Source: Lacibacter sp. H407
Lineage (GTDB): Bacteria; Bacteroidota; Bacteroidia; Chitinophagales; Chitinophagaceae
Length of the DNA stretch: 64,000 bases
Reading direction: 5' to 3'
Assembly (NCBI RefSeq): GCF_037892605.1
Contig: NZ_JBBKTU010000001.1
Location: 372,001 to 436,000, forward strand
Below, in pieces: positions 7,811 through 16,482 of the stretch. The translations under genes were made by a program, and so were the position numbers. Position 1 is the stretch's first letter. Each line of letters opens with the position of its first letter. The notes beneath the pieces are model-generated. The model was not told the origin of the DNA, searched no databases, and saw nothing but the letters and a program-made list of their open reading frames with translations.

Positions 7811-9187
7811 TTATCCTCCTGTATAAATATCCCAGTTAAGATCGGCCTGTGGTTTCGGGAATTGTGTAAACACAGCTCCCTGATCGGCTGCAACGGGTAT
7901 CTCATTCATCCGGTCGTAACGGCGGGTATCGATCCAGCGATGACCCCAAGGTTCGGCCCATAATGAATAGCGACGCTGATACAGAATTTCACTGATCAAT
8001 GCGGCTTGCGTTTGTGCGCCACCGTAACCTCCAATACCGGCGGCATTACGAATAACATCTATAGCAGCAACAGCCAAAGCAGGTTGATTGAGTTGCGCAT
8101 GAGCTTCTGCTTTTATTAAGATCAACTCCTCATTTTTAATAAACGGTATAGCAGTTGTGTTCGAAGCCCAACGCCGATCCTGGTGCGTGCCAAACAATGT
8201 ACCTGCGTCTGTTGACACACTTGCAGAAGTAGTACGTTGAAAGAATTTAGCAGCAACACGTGCATCGTTTGGTGTAGCATCAGCCAACATAGAAGGATGT
8301 ACAACGATGATGGTACTGAGACTTGCATCTAACACATAAAATAATGGATTGAATACATCAGGAGCAGCGCCATAAGTATGCGCCGGGCCGGCAGTTAAAT
8401 TTCCGGCTAAATTCATGAACGATGCATTAGCAGCATCCAACGCTCCTTGCCAATCTTTACGGTAAATGGCTAATCTTGCTGCAATGGCACGGTTTACTTT
8501 TTTCAGTCCATCAATATTATTGAAGCCCGTCCATCCTGAAGTAAGCGTAAAAGGAAAGGCAGTGCCCGCTGCATTTAAATCAGCAAATCCTTCATCCAAT
8601 ACTCCTTTGATATATGTTAACGCATCCTGGTAAGGAACAAAATCCCCCGGATTTAGTGGATCTTCAATATCAACACGTACGCCATTATTATACAAAAAAT
8701 TAGCAGGGATCATGAATTGATAACCCATGATCGTTTTAGCAAATCCTGTTACAGCTTTCTTTTCCTGTTCCGAAAGTACAGCTGTATTTGCAACAGCATT
8801 CCGTAATACAATCGCTTGCCTGATAGCCTGATAAGGTGAAGCATAAGCAGCTCCGCCTGTTGCCCCGAAACCAAAATAAGCCGCATCGGGTCTGCGTCCA
8901 CTTTGTCCCAGCCAATCAGTTTGAAAACGGGGATCTGATGCATTGAAATACCAGATCTCTCTGCCAAAAGTTCCAAACGCTGCGGTTACTGTAAACAGAT
9001 AATCACGATGGCGTGACTCAAGTCCGGTAATTAAAAATTGAATCTGTGCACGGGAAGCATTATTCGACACACTTCCTACAGATGGATTGTTTGGATCGGC
9101 TACTTCTTCCAGCTTTAGCGGATTACATCCAACCATCGAAAGAAGGGCAATGCTTCCAAGAAATGATTTTATGAATTTATATTTCAT
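7811..9187 (-). CDS. SusD/RagB family nutrient-binding outer-membrane lipoprotein
   Basis: This 458-residue protein should be the surface-exposed binding lid of a SusCD transporter. The signal peptide ends in a lipobox LSMVGC with Cys21 as the lipidated residue. The helical, TPR-like SusD body is suggested by segments such as GLKKVNRAIAARLAIYRKDW, and the C-terminal part has the usual ELILIKAEAHAQL and YQRRYSLWAEPWGHRWIDTRR, followed by the NEIP region. It is encoded 18 bases downstream of the SusC gene and shares its transcript. No glycoside hydrolase, peptidase or sigma/anti-sigma pair is adjacent, so the imported nutrient is unknown. Confidence 0.92.
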   Translation of the reverse strand: MKYKFIKSFLGSIALLSMVGCNPLKLEEVADPNNPSVGSVSNNASRAQIQFLITGLESRHRDYLFTVTAAFGTFGREIWYFNASDPRFQTDWLGQSGRRPDAAYFGFGATGGAAYASPYQAIRQAIVLRNAVANTAVLSEQEKKAVTGFAKTIMGYQFMIPANFLYNNGVRVDIEDPLNPGDFVPYQDALTYIKGVLDEGFADLNAAGTAFPFTLTSGWTGFNNIDGLKKVNRAIAARLAIYRKDWQGALDAANASFMNLAGNLTAGPAHTYGAAPDVFNPLFYVLDASLSTIIVVHPSMLADATPNDARVAAKFFQRTTSASVSTDAGTLFGTHQDRRWASNTTAIPFIKNEELILIKAEAHAQLNQPALAVAAIDVIRNAAGIGGYGGAQTQAALISEILYQRRYSLWAEPWGHRWIDTRRYDRMNEIPVAADQGAVFTQFPKPQADLNWDIYTGG

Positions 9188-9205
9188 ACGATAGTATTTA
9201 GTTTT

Positions 9206-12199
9206 TTAGAAGTCAAGGTTAATATGAAAGAAAATGCGACGTGTTGTAGGATAAGGACCTACGTCAACATTACCCGCTACTGATTGTGCCCCAAACGTAG
9301 ATGTTTCAGGATCGTAACCTTCATACTTTGTAATGAGGAATACGTTGTTACCTGATGCGCCAATACGAATCCGGTCAACAAAACCATTAAACCATTTATT
9401 AACGGATGTTTTTGGAACGTTATAATACAAACCGATCTCTCTCATTTTAAAGAAGCTGGCATCCTGAACCCAACGACCTGCATTGTTATAAGGGGCCGGT
9501 GGACGCTGGCGACCATTTGGTATACCGTCTTTGTCATCATCATCAAACCAACCATCTGTTGTGCCTCCTGAGTCTGTCAAAAAGCTGGACAGGTTAATAT
9601 TATCTCCACCGTTTCTCCATTCCCACATCATACTTAAATCAAAATTTTTAAGGAAGCTTACTGTGTTAAACCAAGACATTGTAAACTTAGGTTGATTTTG
9701 TCCCCACACTGTAAATACACCCGGAGTAACTGCGGGAGATCCAACTATTGTTAGTGGACTTACACCTTGCTGAATAAGATATGTTCCCAAACCTGTTCCA
9801 AATGCACCGGTGAGATAAGAAGGAATGCCAAGTTTTTTTACAATCACATCATTCTTCCACCACATCAAACGGGAGAACCAGCGGATATTTGATTTTTGAA
9901 TAACAGTTCCGGATAAAGCCAGCTCTATTCCTTTATTTTCAAGTTCAGCTTCATTACTTGGAACTGTATTTACACCTACTGCCGGTGACAGATTAAGATT
10001 CTGAATATTATTTGCAGTGGTCTTGATATAATATGTTGCTTCTAATGCAAAACGATTTTTGAAAAAACCCGCATCAATACCAAATTCAATTTCACGTGCA
10101 GTTTCAGGACGTATTGCGGTATTACCAATTTGAGTGGAAACAACAGAACCGAGTAACCCTCCAATATTTGTACCTGTTAACGGAGTAAAGATGGAGCCAA
10201 AACCAACGGGACCAGCTGTTTCACCGTATGCAATACGTGGTTTTAATTGATTGATGAATCCAACATTCCAAAAATCAAAATTAGTTAGGTTTATTGCCAA
10301 CGATGCTTTTGGAAATGCATAGAACTTATTGATATCGCCATTGAGTGTTGATTTATCAAAACGCACACCAACTGTTCCAACAACTTTATCGTCCCAGTTA
10401 ACTTCTTCCTGTGCAAAAATACCAGCCTCTCTTATTCTGCTGTCAAATTGCTGATCTACTTGTTGAACTGTCGCCTGCTGCACATTCGTTTGTTTTGGTG
10501 CTAACCCACGACCTCTGAGAAAAATGCCGCTGTTATCAAATTCCAAACGAACCACACCGGCCTGTGTTGTAAAATTGAAACTCTTAACGGTGATGTTATG
10601 CACCAATGCAGCCTGTATATTTTTATTAAAGCTTTCTTGCCGGCCATGTAACACATCGCCGGGGTTTGCCTGTGCACGTTGAAACTGCAAGTCTTCAGGG
10701 AGATGAATGAGTGTTGTATTCTGCAAATAATCGATACCTCCTGTTATACTGAGCTTCAGTTCTGAATTTGTACGATTTAAAATTTGCCAGTTCAATGTAC
10801 CGGACTGAATAAAACGATTGACCAATGAATTGTTTGTTGCTTTATCAGTTACTGCTAATGGATTCTCTCTTGGCCCGCCATAATCTACATCCGGGTAAAT
10901 TCCTGCAGCACTTGGACGCAGATCAAAGTAGTTAGGAATATAAGCGATGTTATATCCAATAGAAGCGCCTGTATTGTTCTGGTTACCTGTAAATCCACGA
11001 TCTGTATTAGAACGTACAAAGTTTGAATTAACAGAGAAGCTTAAACGTTGGCTTATTTTATGATCAATATTTGCACGGATCGAATAACGCTCAAATCCTG
11101 TACGGCGAATGATCCCTTCTTCATTGGTAAGAACTCCGCCAATATAGAACTTCGTTTTATCTGTACCACCCGATAAACTTAATCGTGTATTTGAAAGCGT
11201 GGCAGTGTTTCCGTAAAACAAATCTTCGAAATCAAAAAACTGACCGGTGCTTTGCGCCTGTTGAAAACGAGCCAACTCAGTTGCCCGTTTGGTTGGATTT
11301 GTGAAAAAGAAATTGATCTTATCTACACTCCAGCTATCGGTACCCAATAAACGTAGTGGGCGACCAAAACCAATATCCTGTCCGAAACTGATCGCTGTTT
11401 TACCGGTAGCACCTTTTTTAGTGGTGATGATAATTACACCAGCATTGGCACGTGTACCATAAATAGCAGCGGCAGATGGACCCTTCAATACTTCAATAGA
11501 TTGTATATCGTTGGGATTAATATCTGCTAAGCGATTAGATCCATCATCTTGTGCAGGTGCGCCGGCGCCAGCCGCAGCACCACTTACAGTTGCACGGCCG
11601 GTACGTTGGAAGGAGTTGTTGATATAAACACCGTCCATGATAATCAACGGTTGTGATGCACCCACCAGCGATGACACGCCACGTAACTGAATCGACAAGC
11701 CACCACCGGGCGCACCACCATTCATACGAATGTTTGCACCGGGCACTTTACTGTATAATGCACCGTCGGTTGTTTGAATTTGCGTTGTGCCGGTTAATTC
11801 TTTTGAATTAATGGATGTAACAGCATTTGCGAGGTTACTTCTTTTAACAGAGGAAGCCAAACCTGTTACAACTACCTCTTCAAGATTCAATGCATCCGTT
11901 TTCAGTGCTACATCAACAGATGAACTGCTGCTTGTAACATTCACTGATTGTGACATGAAGCCTACCAAAGAAATAACAAGTGTAACAGATTTGTTGTCGG
12001 GAACAGCGAGGCTGAATGTCCCATCGGTACCCGTTACAGTTCCAATTCTTGTTCCTTTGATTTGAACACTTACATTCGGTAATGGTTCATTCCGGGCATC
12101 GTCAGTAATTTTTCCCTTAACGGTGTACTGGCTAAAGCCGGCAGTGGAGAATAGCAGGAACAGCAATAGCTGTCCAAGCCTTTGCACAGATTTTCTCAT
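9206..12199 (-). CDS. SusC/RagA family TonB-linked outer-membrane transporter
   Basis: This 997-residue protein is the TonB-dependent barrel partner of the SusD lipoprotein. I chose the ATG at 12199, which gives a proper signal peptide (MRKSVQRLGQLLLFLLFS..GFSQ); the longer frame to 12268 adds a non-signal extension. Order of parts: signal peptide, carboxypeptidase-regulatory-like domain (YTVKGKITDDARNEPLPNVS), TonB-box region (LEEVVVTG), plug with SIEVLKGPSAAAIYGTRA, then a 22-strand-type barrel ending in FFHINLDF, an aromatic C-terminus typical of outer-membrane proteins. Substrate is unknown because the pair stands without degradative enzymes. Confidence 0.93.
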   Translation of the reverse strand: MRKSVQRLGQLLLFLLFSTAGFSQYTVKGKITDDARNEPLPNVSVQIKGTRIGTVTGTDGTFSLAVPDNKSVTLVISLVGFMSQSVNVTSSSSSVDVALKTDALNLEEVVVTGLASSVKRSNLANAVTSINSKELTGTTQIQTTDGALYSKVPGANIRMNGGAPGGGLSIQLRGVSSLVGASQPLIIMDGVYINNSFQRTGRATVSGAAAGAGAPAQDDGSNRLADINPNDIQSIEVLKGPSAAAIYGTRANAGVIIITTKKGATGKTAISFGQDIGFGRPLRLLGTDSWSVDKINFFFTNPTKRATELARFQQAQSTGQFFDFEDLFYGNTATLSNTRLSLSGGTDKTKFYIGGVLTNEEGIIRRTGFERYSIRANIDHKISQRLSFSVNSNFVRSNTDRGFTGNQNNTGASIGYNIAYIPNYFDLRPSAAGIYPDVDYGGPRENPLAVTDKATNNSLVNRFIQSGTLNWQILNRTNSELKLSITGGIDYLQNTTLIHLPEDLQFQRAQANPGDVLHGRQESFNKNIQAALVHNITVKSFNFTTQAGVVRLEFDNSGIFLRGRGLAPKQTNVQQATVQQVDQQFDSRIREAGIFAQEEVNWDDKVVGTVGVRFDKSTLNGDINKFYAFPKASLAINLTNFDFWNVGFINQLKPRIAYGETAGPVGFGSIFTPLTGTNIGGLLGSVVSTQIGNTAIRPETAREIEFGIDAGFFKNRFALEATYYIKTTANNIQNLNLSPAVGVNTVPSNEAELENKGIELALSGTVIQKSNIRWFSRLMWWKNDVIVKKLGIPSYLTGAFGTGLGTYLIQQGVSPLTIVGSPAVTPGVFTVWGQNQPKFTMSWFNTVSFLKNFDLSMMWEWRNGGDNINLSSFLTDSGGTTDGWFDDDDKDGIPNGRQRPPAPYNNAGRWVQDASFFKMREIGLYYNVPKTSVNKWFNGFVDRIRIGASGNNVFLITKYEGYDPETSTFGAQSVAGNVDVGPYPTTRRIFFHINLDF

Positions 12200-12282
12200 G
12201 CGTAATTGGTTTTGATTGTAAAAAATAAAACCAACAACCCGATCAGCCGATAGATAAATAGCAAGCAATCGTTCCTCTGTCC

Positions 12283-12302
12283 ACTGACCACAGGTTGTCA
12301 GT
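12283..12302 (-). promoter_or_regulatory. Inverted repeat upstream of the susC gene
   Basis: On the minus strand the sequence is ACTGACAACCTGTGGTCAGT, a 6-bp inverted repeat with an 8-base spacer, about 84 bases before the SusC start. It could be an operator or a leader hairpin. The rest of 12200-12496 shows no further gene; no exact TAnnTTTG box was found for susC. Confidence 0.3.
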
Positions 12303-12496
12303 TTTCATTAAAGCAAAATAGTAAATCCCTTGCAGTCGTTTATAAGAATTGAGTCTTTTTTATCGACAAGGGAGCCACTGATTTAAAGTTAAGACACGGG
12401 GTATCTGAAAGTCGCTGCATATACCTGAACAACAGCTGTACACCGCCGAAAACGCAGCAATTCTGTTTAAAAAAAAGTATGTCTAATGAGTAATCT

Positions 12497-14062
12497 TTAA
12501 AACCAACCCGTTTTTTTCTTTTTGGTTGTTCTTCCACCCAGGCCCAGTGCACCCAATAAACTTCGTGTAATAATACTGGCAGCTGTACGGCCCACTTGTT
12601 TTACCGTTGGGTTATCAAAAAATGTTTCCTCTTTTTTGGCAGGTCGCTTCTTTTCTTCTTTTTCTTCAGCTTTCGATTCTTCAGCTGCTTTTGTTTTTTC
12701 AGCTGCTTCTTCCAGCTTAGCAGTAATTATTTCATGCGCACTTTCACTGTCGATGGTTTCGGCATATTTCTTTACCAATTTACTTTTGGCAACAAGAGTA
12801 TCTACTTCTGCATCGGTTAACACATCCATGCGGCTGCGGGGGGCTACCAGCATTGTATGTACCAATGGCGTAGGAATTCCTTTCTCATTTAACAAGGTAA
12901 CAAAGGCTTCTCCAATCCCTAACTGTGTGAGTAATTCATCCACATCATAATATTCAGTTTCTGGATAATTCTCTGCGGCTTGTTTAATTACTTTCCGATC
13001 GGCTGCTGTAAAGGCACGCAAGGCATGCTGCACTTTTAAACCTAATTGTGATAATACACTGGCAGGTACATCCTGCGGGTTTTGTGTACAAAAGAAAATA
13101 CCTACTCCTTTTGAACGGATGAGTTTGATCACGGTTTCAATTTGCTGCAATAATGCTTCATTGGCTTCCTGGAAAACAAGATGTGCTTCATCAATAAACA
13201 ACACCAGCTTAGGTTTATCCATATCGCCTTCTTCGGGCAGTGTTGCATATAGTTCTGCTAATAAACTCAACATGAAAGTCGAGAACAGTTTTGGACGGTC
13301 CTGCAACTCCATCACCCGTAAAATACTGATCATACCACGCCCATCATCACTGATTCGCATCAAATCATCTACTTCAAAACTGGGTTCACCAAAAAACGCA
13401 TCGGCACCTTGTTGCTGCAGTTCAATTACTTTGCGCAGAATAGTACCGGTTGAGGATGTTGATATTTTACCGTAATCTTTTTCTATTGTTGATTTCCCTT
13501 CATCACTGATGTACTGAATGATTTTGATAAAATCTTTCAGATCCAGTAACGGCATTTTGTTATCATCGCAAAACTTAAAGATCATGGCAACAATTCCCTG
13601 TTGCGTATCATTCAATCCTAAAATTTTTGAAAGCAGGATGGGACCGAACTCACTTACGGTGGCCCGTAGCCGCACTCCTTTCCCATCATCACTCAAGGTC
13701 ATCAACTCAACCGGAAAAGCTGCGGGTTTGTATTCGCCTCCCATCAATTGAATACGCTCTTCAATTTTTGAATTCGAAGCACCGGCTGCAGCAATACCGC
13801 TGAGGTCGCCTTTAATATCCATCAACACAACAGGAATACTTGCATCACTCAAACCTTCAGCAATAACCTGCAATGTTTTTGTTTTACCAGTACCGGTTGC
13901 CCCTGCGATCAATCCATGTCGGTTCATCGTCTTTAAAGGCAATAACACTTCGGCTCCCTGCACCACCTGTTTATCGAACATACCTACACCCAAACGAAAT
14001 GATTCGCCTTTGAATGTGTAACCCTGTTGTACTGCCTGTAAAAAAAGTTCCTTACTTGCCAT
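12497..14062 (-). CDS. HerA-like ATPase of the DUF853 (YjgR) family
   Basis: This 521-residue cytoplasmic ATPase belongs to the HerA/FtsK-like superfamily. Walker A is GATGTGKT at 54-61, followed by VVLMDIKGDLSGIA; Walker B is LVLFIDEAHLVF near 285-295, and FFCTQNPQDVP follows as the sensor-like motif. It carries a Lys/Glu/Ala-rich linker near 440-480 and a C-terminal ASIITRSLLGALGLGG segment before a basic end, as in YjgR homologues. Role is not established; HerA relatives translocate DNA. No nuclease partner (NurA, SIR2, DUF4297) is adjacent, which argues against a defence role. It is monocistronic, with a TATCTTTC box at 14077-14084 on the minus strand. Confidence 0.85.
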   Translation of the reverse strand: MASKELFLQAVQQGYTFKGESFRLGVGMFDKQVVQGAEVLLPLKTMNRHGLIAGATGTGKTKTLQVIAEGLSDASIPVVLMDIKGDLSGIAAAGASNSKIEERIQLMGGEYKPAAFPVELMTLSDDGKGVRLRATVSEFGPILLSKILGLNDTQQGIVAMIFKFCDDNKMPLLDLKDFIKIIQYISDEGKSTIEKDYGKISTSSTGTILRKVIELQQQGADAFFGEPSFEVDDLMRISDDGRGMISILRVMELQDRPKLFSTFMLSLLAELYATLPEEGDMDKPKLVLFIDEAHLVFQEANEALLQQIETVIKLIRSKGVGIFFCTQNPQDVPASVLSQLGLKVQHALRAFTAADRKVIKQAAENYPETEYYDVDELLTQLGIGEAFVTLLNEKGIPTPLVHTMLVAPRSRMDVLTDAEVDTLVAKSKLVKKYAETIDSESAHEIITAKLEEAAEKTKAAEESKAEEKEEKKRPAKKEETFFDNPTVKQVGRTAASIITRSLLGALGLGGRTTKKKKTGWF

Positions 14063-14132
14063 GGTTGAAATTTATTGAAAGATAAGAATAAGAATAAAAA
14101 ACTCTTCGTCTATAAAAATACCTGTTTGTGGT

Positions 14133-14232
14133 ATTGACAATGGTTTTATTGCAGAATACTTTTACAGCTCAAGCATTAATTTTCTCAGTGATCGTTATTA
14201 TCAATACCGCATTTCTATGCGGTATTCTTTTT
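14133..14232 (+). ncRNA. Candidate small RNA 1: promoter plus intrinsic terminator, no reading frame
   Basis: ATTG (14133-14136), 20 bases, then TACTTTTA (14157-14164) resemble a Bacteroidota promoter with one mismatch in each box. About 40 bases later AATACCGCAT (14203-14212) and ATGCGGTATT (14217-14226) form a perfect 10-bp stem with loop TTCT, followed by CTTTTTT. The predicted RNA is about 60 nt. The T run is on the plus strand only, so it does not serve the flanking minus-strand genes. Confidence 0.5.
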
Positions 14233-14263
14233 TACAAGCGGGAACCAACACCCGAAAAGTAGT

Positions 14264-14471
14264 ATTGCAATCAATCAAAGCAGCTTTTACTTTTGTGGAA
14301 CACTTTAGCAAGTTAGTTTTTATGAAACTGTTTCTGCACCTTATCAATCAATAAGATTTTTTATCGCTGACATGTGCTCAACACCTTAACAGATACAGTT
14401 TCATTTTCTTTTTCACGTTGGTTCCTTATCTATAATGGGCATCCTGTTTTCACGGGATGCTTTTTTTATAA
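14264..14471 (+). ncRNA. Candidate small RNA 2: promoter plus intrinsic terminator
   Basis: ATTG (14264-14267), a 20-base spacer and TACTTTTG (14288-14295, exact TAnnTTTG) form a promoter. The transcript would run about 165 nt to a terminator, GGCATCC..GGGATGC near 14439-14461 followed by TTTTTTT. The only short frame is a ten-codon one at 14322-14354 (MKLFLHLINQ), probably chance. The terminator reaches the 3' end of the opposite groES-like gene, so the RNA could also overlap it antisense. Confidence 0.5.
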
Positions 14472-14846
14472 CTCCTCTTCCCTCTCCAGCATCAGAATAG
14501 CGCTTTGCGGAACAATAAAATATTTATCTCCTTCATAGATCACTTCGGTGGCGCCGCTCATTAAAAAAATTGCCAGATCACCTTCCCGTGCCTGCAGCGG
14601 CACATACTTTACCTGTTCGTCTTCACTTTTCCATGGCTCATCATCAACCGGCATGGGTATGGCATACCCGGGACCGGTTTTGATCACGTACCCTTGCTGT
14701 ACTTTATCCTTTTCCTGCACACCCGGCGGCAGGTATAAACCGCTGGCCGTACGTTCGTCGGGTTTACTGGGTTTGATCAACAGACGATCACCAATTACAA
14801 TGAGCTTTTTAAACCGGTTATCGGAGGTAAAACGCATAAAATTCAT
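14466..14846 (-). CDS. GroES-like co-chaperone, stand-alone
   Basis: This 126-residue protein has the Cpn10 fold motifs: IGDRLLIKPSKPDERTASGLYLPP near residues 18-41, the VQQGYVIKTGPG strand and a C-terminal EGDKYFIVPQSAILMLE. It is about 30 residues longer than GroES, with an N-terminal extension and an insertion (PMPVDDEPWKSEDEQVKYVPL) where the GroES roof loop would be. No groEL gene is adjacent, so it is probably a second, divergent Cpn10-like protein rather than the main GroES. An exact -7 box lies seven bases before the ATG. Confidence 0.75.
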   Translation of the reverse strand: MNFMRFTSDNRFKKLIVIGDRLLIKPSKPDERTASGLYLPPGVQEKDKVQQGYVIKTGPGYAIPMPVDDEPWKSEDEQVKYVPLQAREGDLAIFLMSGATEVIYEGDKYFIVPQSAILMLEREEEL

Positions 14847-14853
14847 TTAGCAG

Positions 14854-14861
14854 CAAAAATA
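14854..14861 (-). promoter_or_regulatory. -7 promoter element of the groES-like gene
   Basis: Minus-strand TATTTTTG is an exact TAnnTTTG. A TTG lies 23 bases upstream (plus-strand CAA at 14885-14887). The gap to the ATG is seven bases. Confidence 0.55.
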
Positions 14862-15007
14862 ACACGAAACAGGAAAGCTGATTGCAACCCCAGTGTACTT
14901 TTGCTGCTCTTACAAGAGTTGGCGTACTTCCTTTAACAAAATATTATTCCCTGAAAGAAGTTGCTACAAAAGGTTTTATCTTTATTTGTCAATATAAATA
15001 AGAAACA

Positions 15008-15706
15008 ATGGAAGAAGCTAAATCAAAAGTATTGTTAGTTGAAGACGACAGCAGTTTTGGAAATGTGTTAAAGAATTACCTGGAGCTGAATGATTTTGAT
15101 GTAACACTGGAGCGTGATGGCCGTTTGGGCTTAGCTGCATTTCAACGTGAGAAGTACGATATCTGTTTACTGGATGTAATGATGCCACATGTAGATGGCT
15201 TTACATTGGCTGAAGATATTCGTGATATTGATCCTGATGTTCCGTTGTTTTTTCTCAGTGCAAAAACAATGAAGGATGATATTTTAACCGGCTACAAACT
15301 GGGTGCTGATGATTATATCACCAAGCCATTCGATAGTGAAGTGTTGTTGATGAAGATCAAAGCCATCCTGAAACGTAACGAAGAAACAAAACAGGAAACG
15401 GAGAATAAAGAGTTTGATCTGGGGCAATATCATTTCAATCCCAAATTGCGTGAACTCACGATTGAAGGAAAAACCAATACACTCTCTCCTAAAGAAAGTG
15501 AATTGTTACGCATGTTGTGTGAATATAAAAATGACCTGTTGCCAAGAGAAACAGCGTTGAAACGCATTTGGGGCAGCGATACCTATTTCAACGGCCGCAG
15601 CATGGATGTGTACATTGCCAAGCTTCGGAAATATTTGAAAGAAGATCCAAAAGTGGAGATCGTAAATATTCACGGTAACGGTTTCCGTTTAGTTGAATCA
15701 GAATAA
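15008..15706 (+). CDS. OmpR/PhoB-type response regulator, no kinase nearby
   Basis: This 232-residue protein has an N-terminal receiver domain with the acidic pair E12-D13/D14, the phosphoryl-acceptor D56 in DICLLDVMMP and the conserved Lys near 106 in YITKPFD. A C-terminal winged-helix DNA-binding domain follows, with LSPKESELLRMLCE and SMDVYIAKLRKYL, ending in IVNIHGNGFRLVE. No histidine kinase gene is adjacent, so its partner is elsewhere. The layout resembles RprY-type regulators of Bacteroidetes, but the regulon cannot be read from the sequence. It is a single-gene unit ended by a strong bidirectional hairpin shared with engB. Confidence 0.9.
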   Translation: MEEAKSKVLLVEDDSSFGNVLKNYLELNDFDVTLERDGRLGLAAFQREKYDICLLDVMMPHVDGFTLAEDIRDIDPDVPLFFLSAKTMKDDILTGYKLGADDYITKPFDSEVLLMKIKAILKRNEETKQETENKEFDLGQYHFNPKLRELTIEGKTNTLSPKESELLRMLCEYKNDLLPRETALKRIWGSDTYFNGRSMDVYIAKLRKYLKEDPKVEIVNIHGNGFRLVESE

Positions 15707-15725
15707 AGAGGATTTAGCAATAAAC

Positions 15726-15755
15726 AAAAAGAGAGATGATATTATCTCTCTTTTT
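15726..15755. terminator. Bidirectional terminator between the response regulator and engB
   Basis: AAAAAGAGAGAT (15726-15737) pairs with ATCTCTCTTTTT (15744-15755) around GATATT, with A and T runs on both sides, so it can terminate both converging genes. Confidence 0.85.
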
Positions 15756-16388
15756 TTATTTGAACTCAACGCTTTTGTTTGCTTCATCAATAAACGCCAG
15801 TATTTCTTTCCGGCCTCTGTACTTCACCGCCGACGATACAAAATATGGCGGCAGTTCAGACCAATCTGCACCTAACGCATACAAAAATGCTTTTACACTG
15901 GCAGCCACTTCTTTCTGTGTACTCTTATCAGCTTTGGTAAATACGATCGCAAACGGAATTTTCCATTCGCCTAGTTGATTGATAAAGCTGATATCGATTT
16001 CCTGCGGCGTATGACGGCTGTCGATCAATACAAACAAGTTCACCAGATTTTCACGCTTGCGGATATAATTCTCGATCATCTTGATCCACTGCTTCCGTTT
16101 GCCCAACGCCACTTTTGCATAGCCATAACCGGGCAAATCGACGAGGTACCAGTCGTGTACCTTATGTGTTTTCACATCAATACTTTCGATCAAAAAATGA
16201 TTGATCATTTGTGTTTTACCCGGCGAAGCACTTGTTTTTGCCAGCTTAGTATTGTTGCAAATCATGTTAATGAGCGATGATTTGCCAACATTACTACGGC
16301 CAATAAAGGCATATTCCCGTTTTTCGGGGCTGGGACACTGTTCAACACTTGGACTGCTGATAACGTATGTGGCTGATTTAATATTCAC
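15756..16388 (-). CDS. engB: Ribosome biogenesis GTPase EngB (YihA/YsxC)
   Basis: EngB is a small GTPase needed for assembly of the large ribosomal subunit. The 210-residue protein shows G1 GRSNVGKS at 30-37, the switch-II motif DLPGYGYAK, G4 TKAD in FAIVFTKADKS and a G5-like SSAVKYRG. The start codon is GTG at 16388; a -7-like box TATCTTGC on the minus strand ends four bases upstream of it, which supports this start. It is divergent from ubiE. Length and motif spacing are normal for the family. Confidence 0.93.
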   Translation of the reverse strand: MNIKSATYVISSPSVEQCPSPEKREYAFIGRSNVGKSSLINMICNNTKLAKTSASPGKTQMINHFLIESIDVKTHKVHDWYLVDLPGYGYAKVALGKRKQWIKMIENYIRKRENLVNLFVLIDSRHTPQEIDISFINQLGEWKIPFAIVFTKADKSTQKEVAASVKAFLYALGADWSELPPYFVSSAVKYRGRKEILAFIDEANKSVEFK

Positions 16389-16392
16389 GGCT

Positions 16393-16400
16393 GCAAGATA
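16393..16400 (-). promoter_or_regulatory. -7-like element of engB
   Basis: Minus-strand TATCTTGC, one or two changes from TAnnTTTG, followed by AGCC and the GTG start. The wider TATCTT..GCAGCC pattern recurs before pyrD. Confidence 0.4.
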
Positions 16401-16468
16401 GTTTTAAAAGGTTAAAGGTTAAGGGGAACACATAACTCTTAACTCATAACCCATAACAGTTCCCTCCT

Positions 16469-16476
16469 TACCTTTG
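16469..16476 (+). promoter_or_regulatory. -7 promoter element of ubiE
   Basis: TACCTTTG is an exact TAnnTTTG match and ends six bases before the ATG at 16483, so the mRNA should be leaderless or nearly so. A TTG at 16474 lies inside the box and is therefore not the start. Confidence 0.6.
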
Positions 16477-16482
16477 CGCTCC

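Noticed and set aside
12497-14062. HerA-like ATPase as part of an anti-phage system
   Set aside because: No nuclease, SIR2 or other effector is adjacent, and the sequence fits the widespread DUF853/YjgR group.
14322-14354. Ten-codon frame MKLFLHLINQ as a leader peptide gene
   Set aside because: Too short to support, with no downstream gene on the same strand to regulate.
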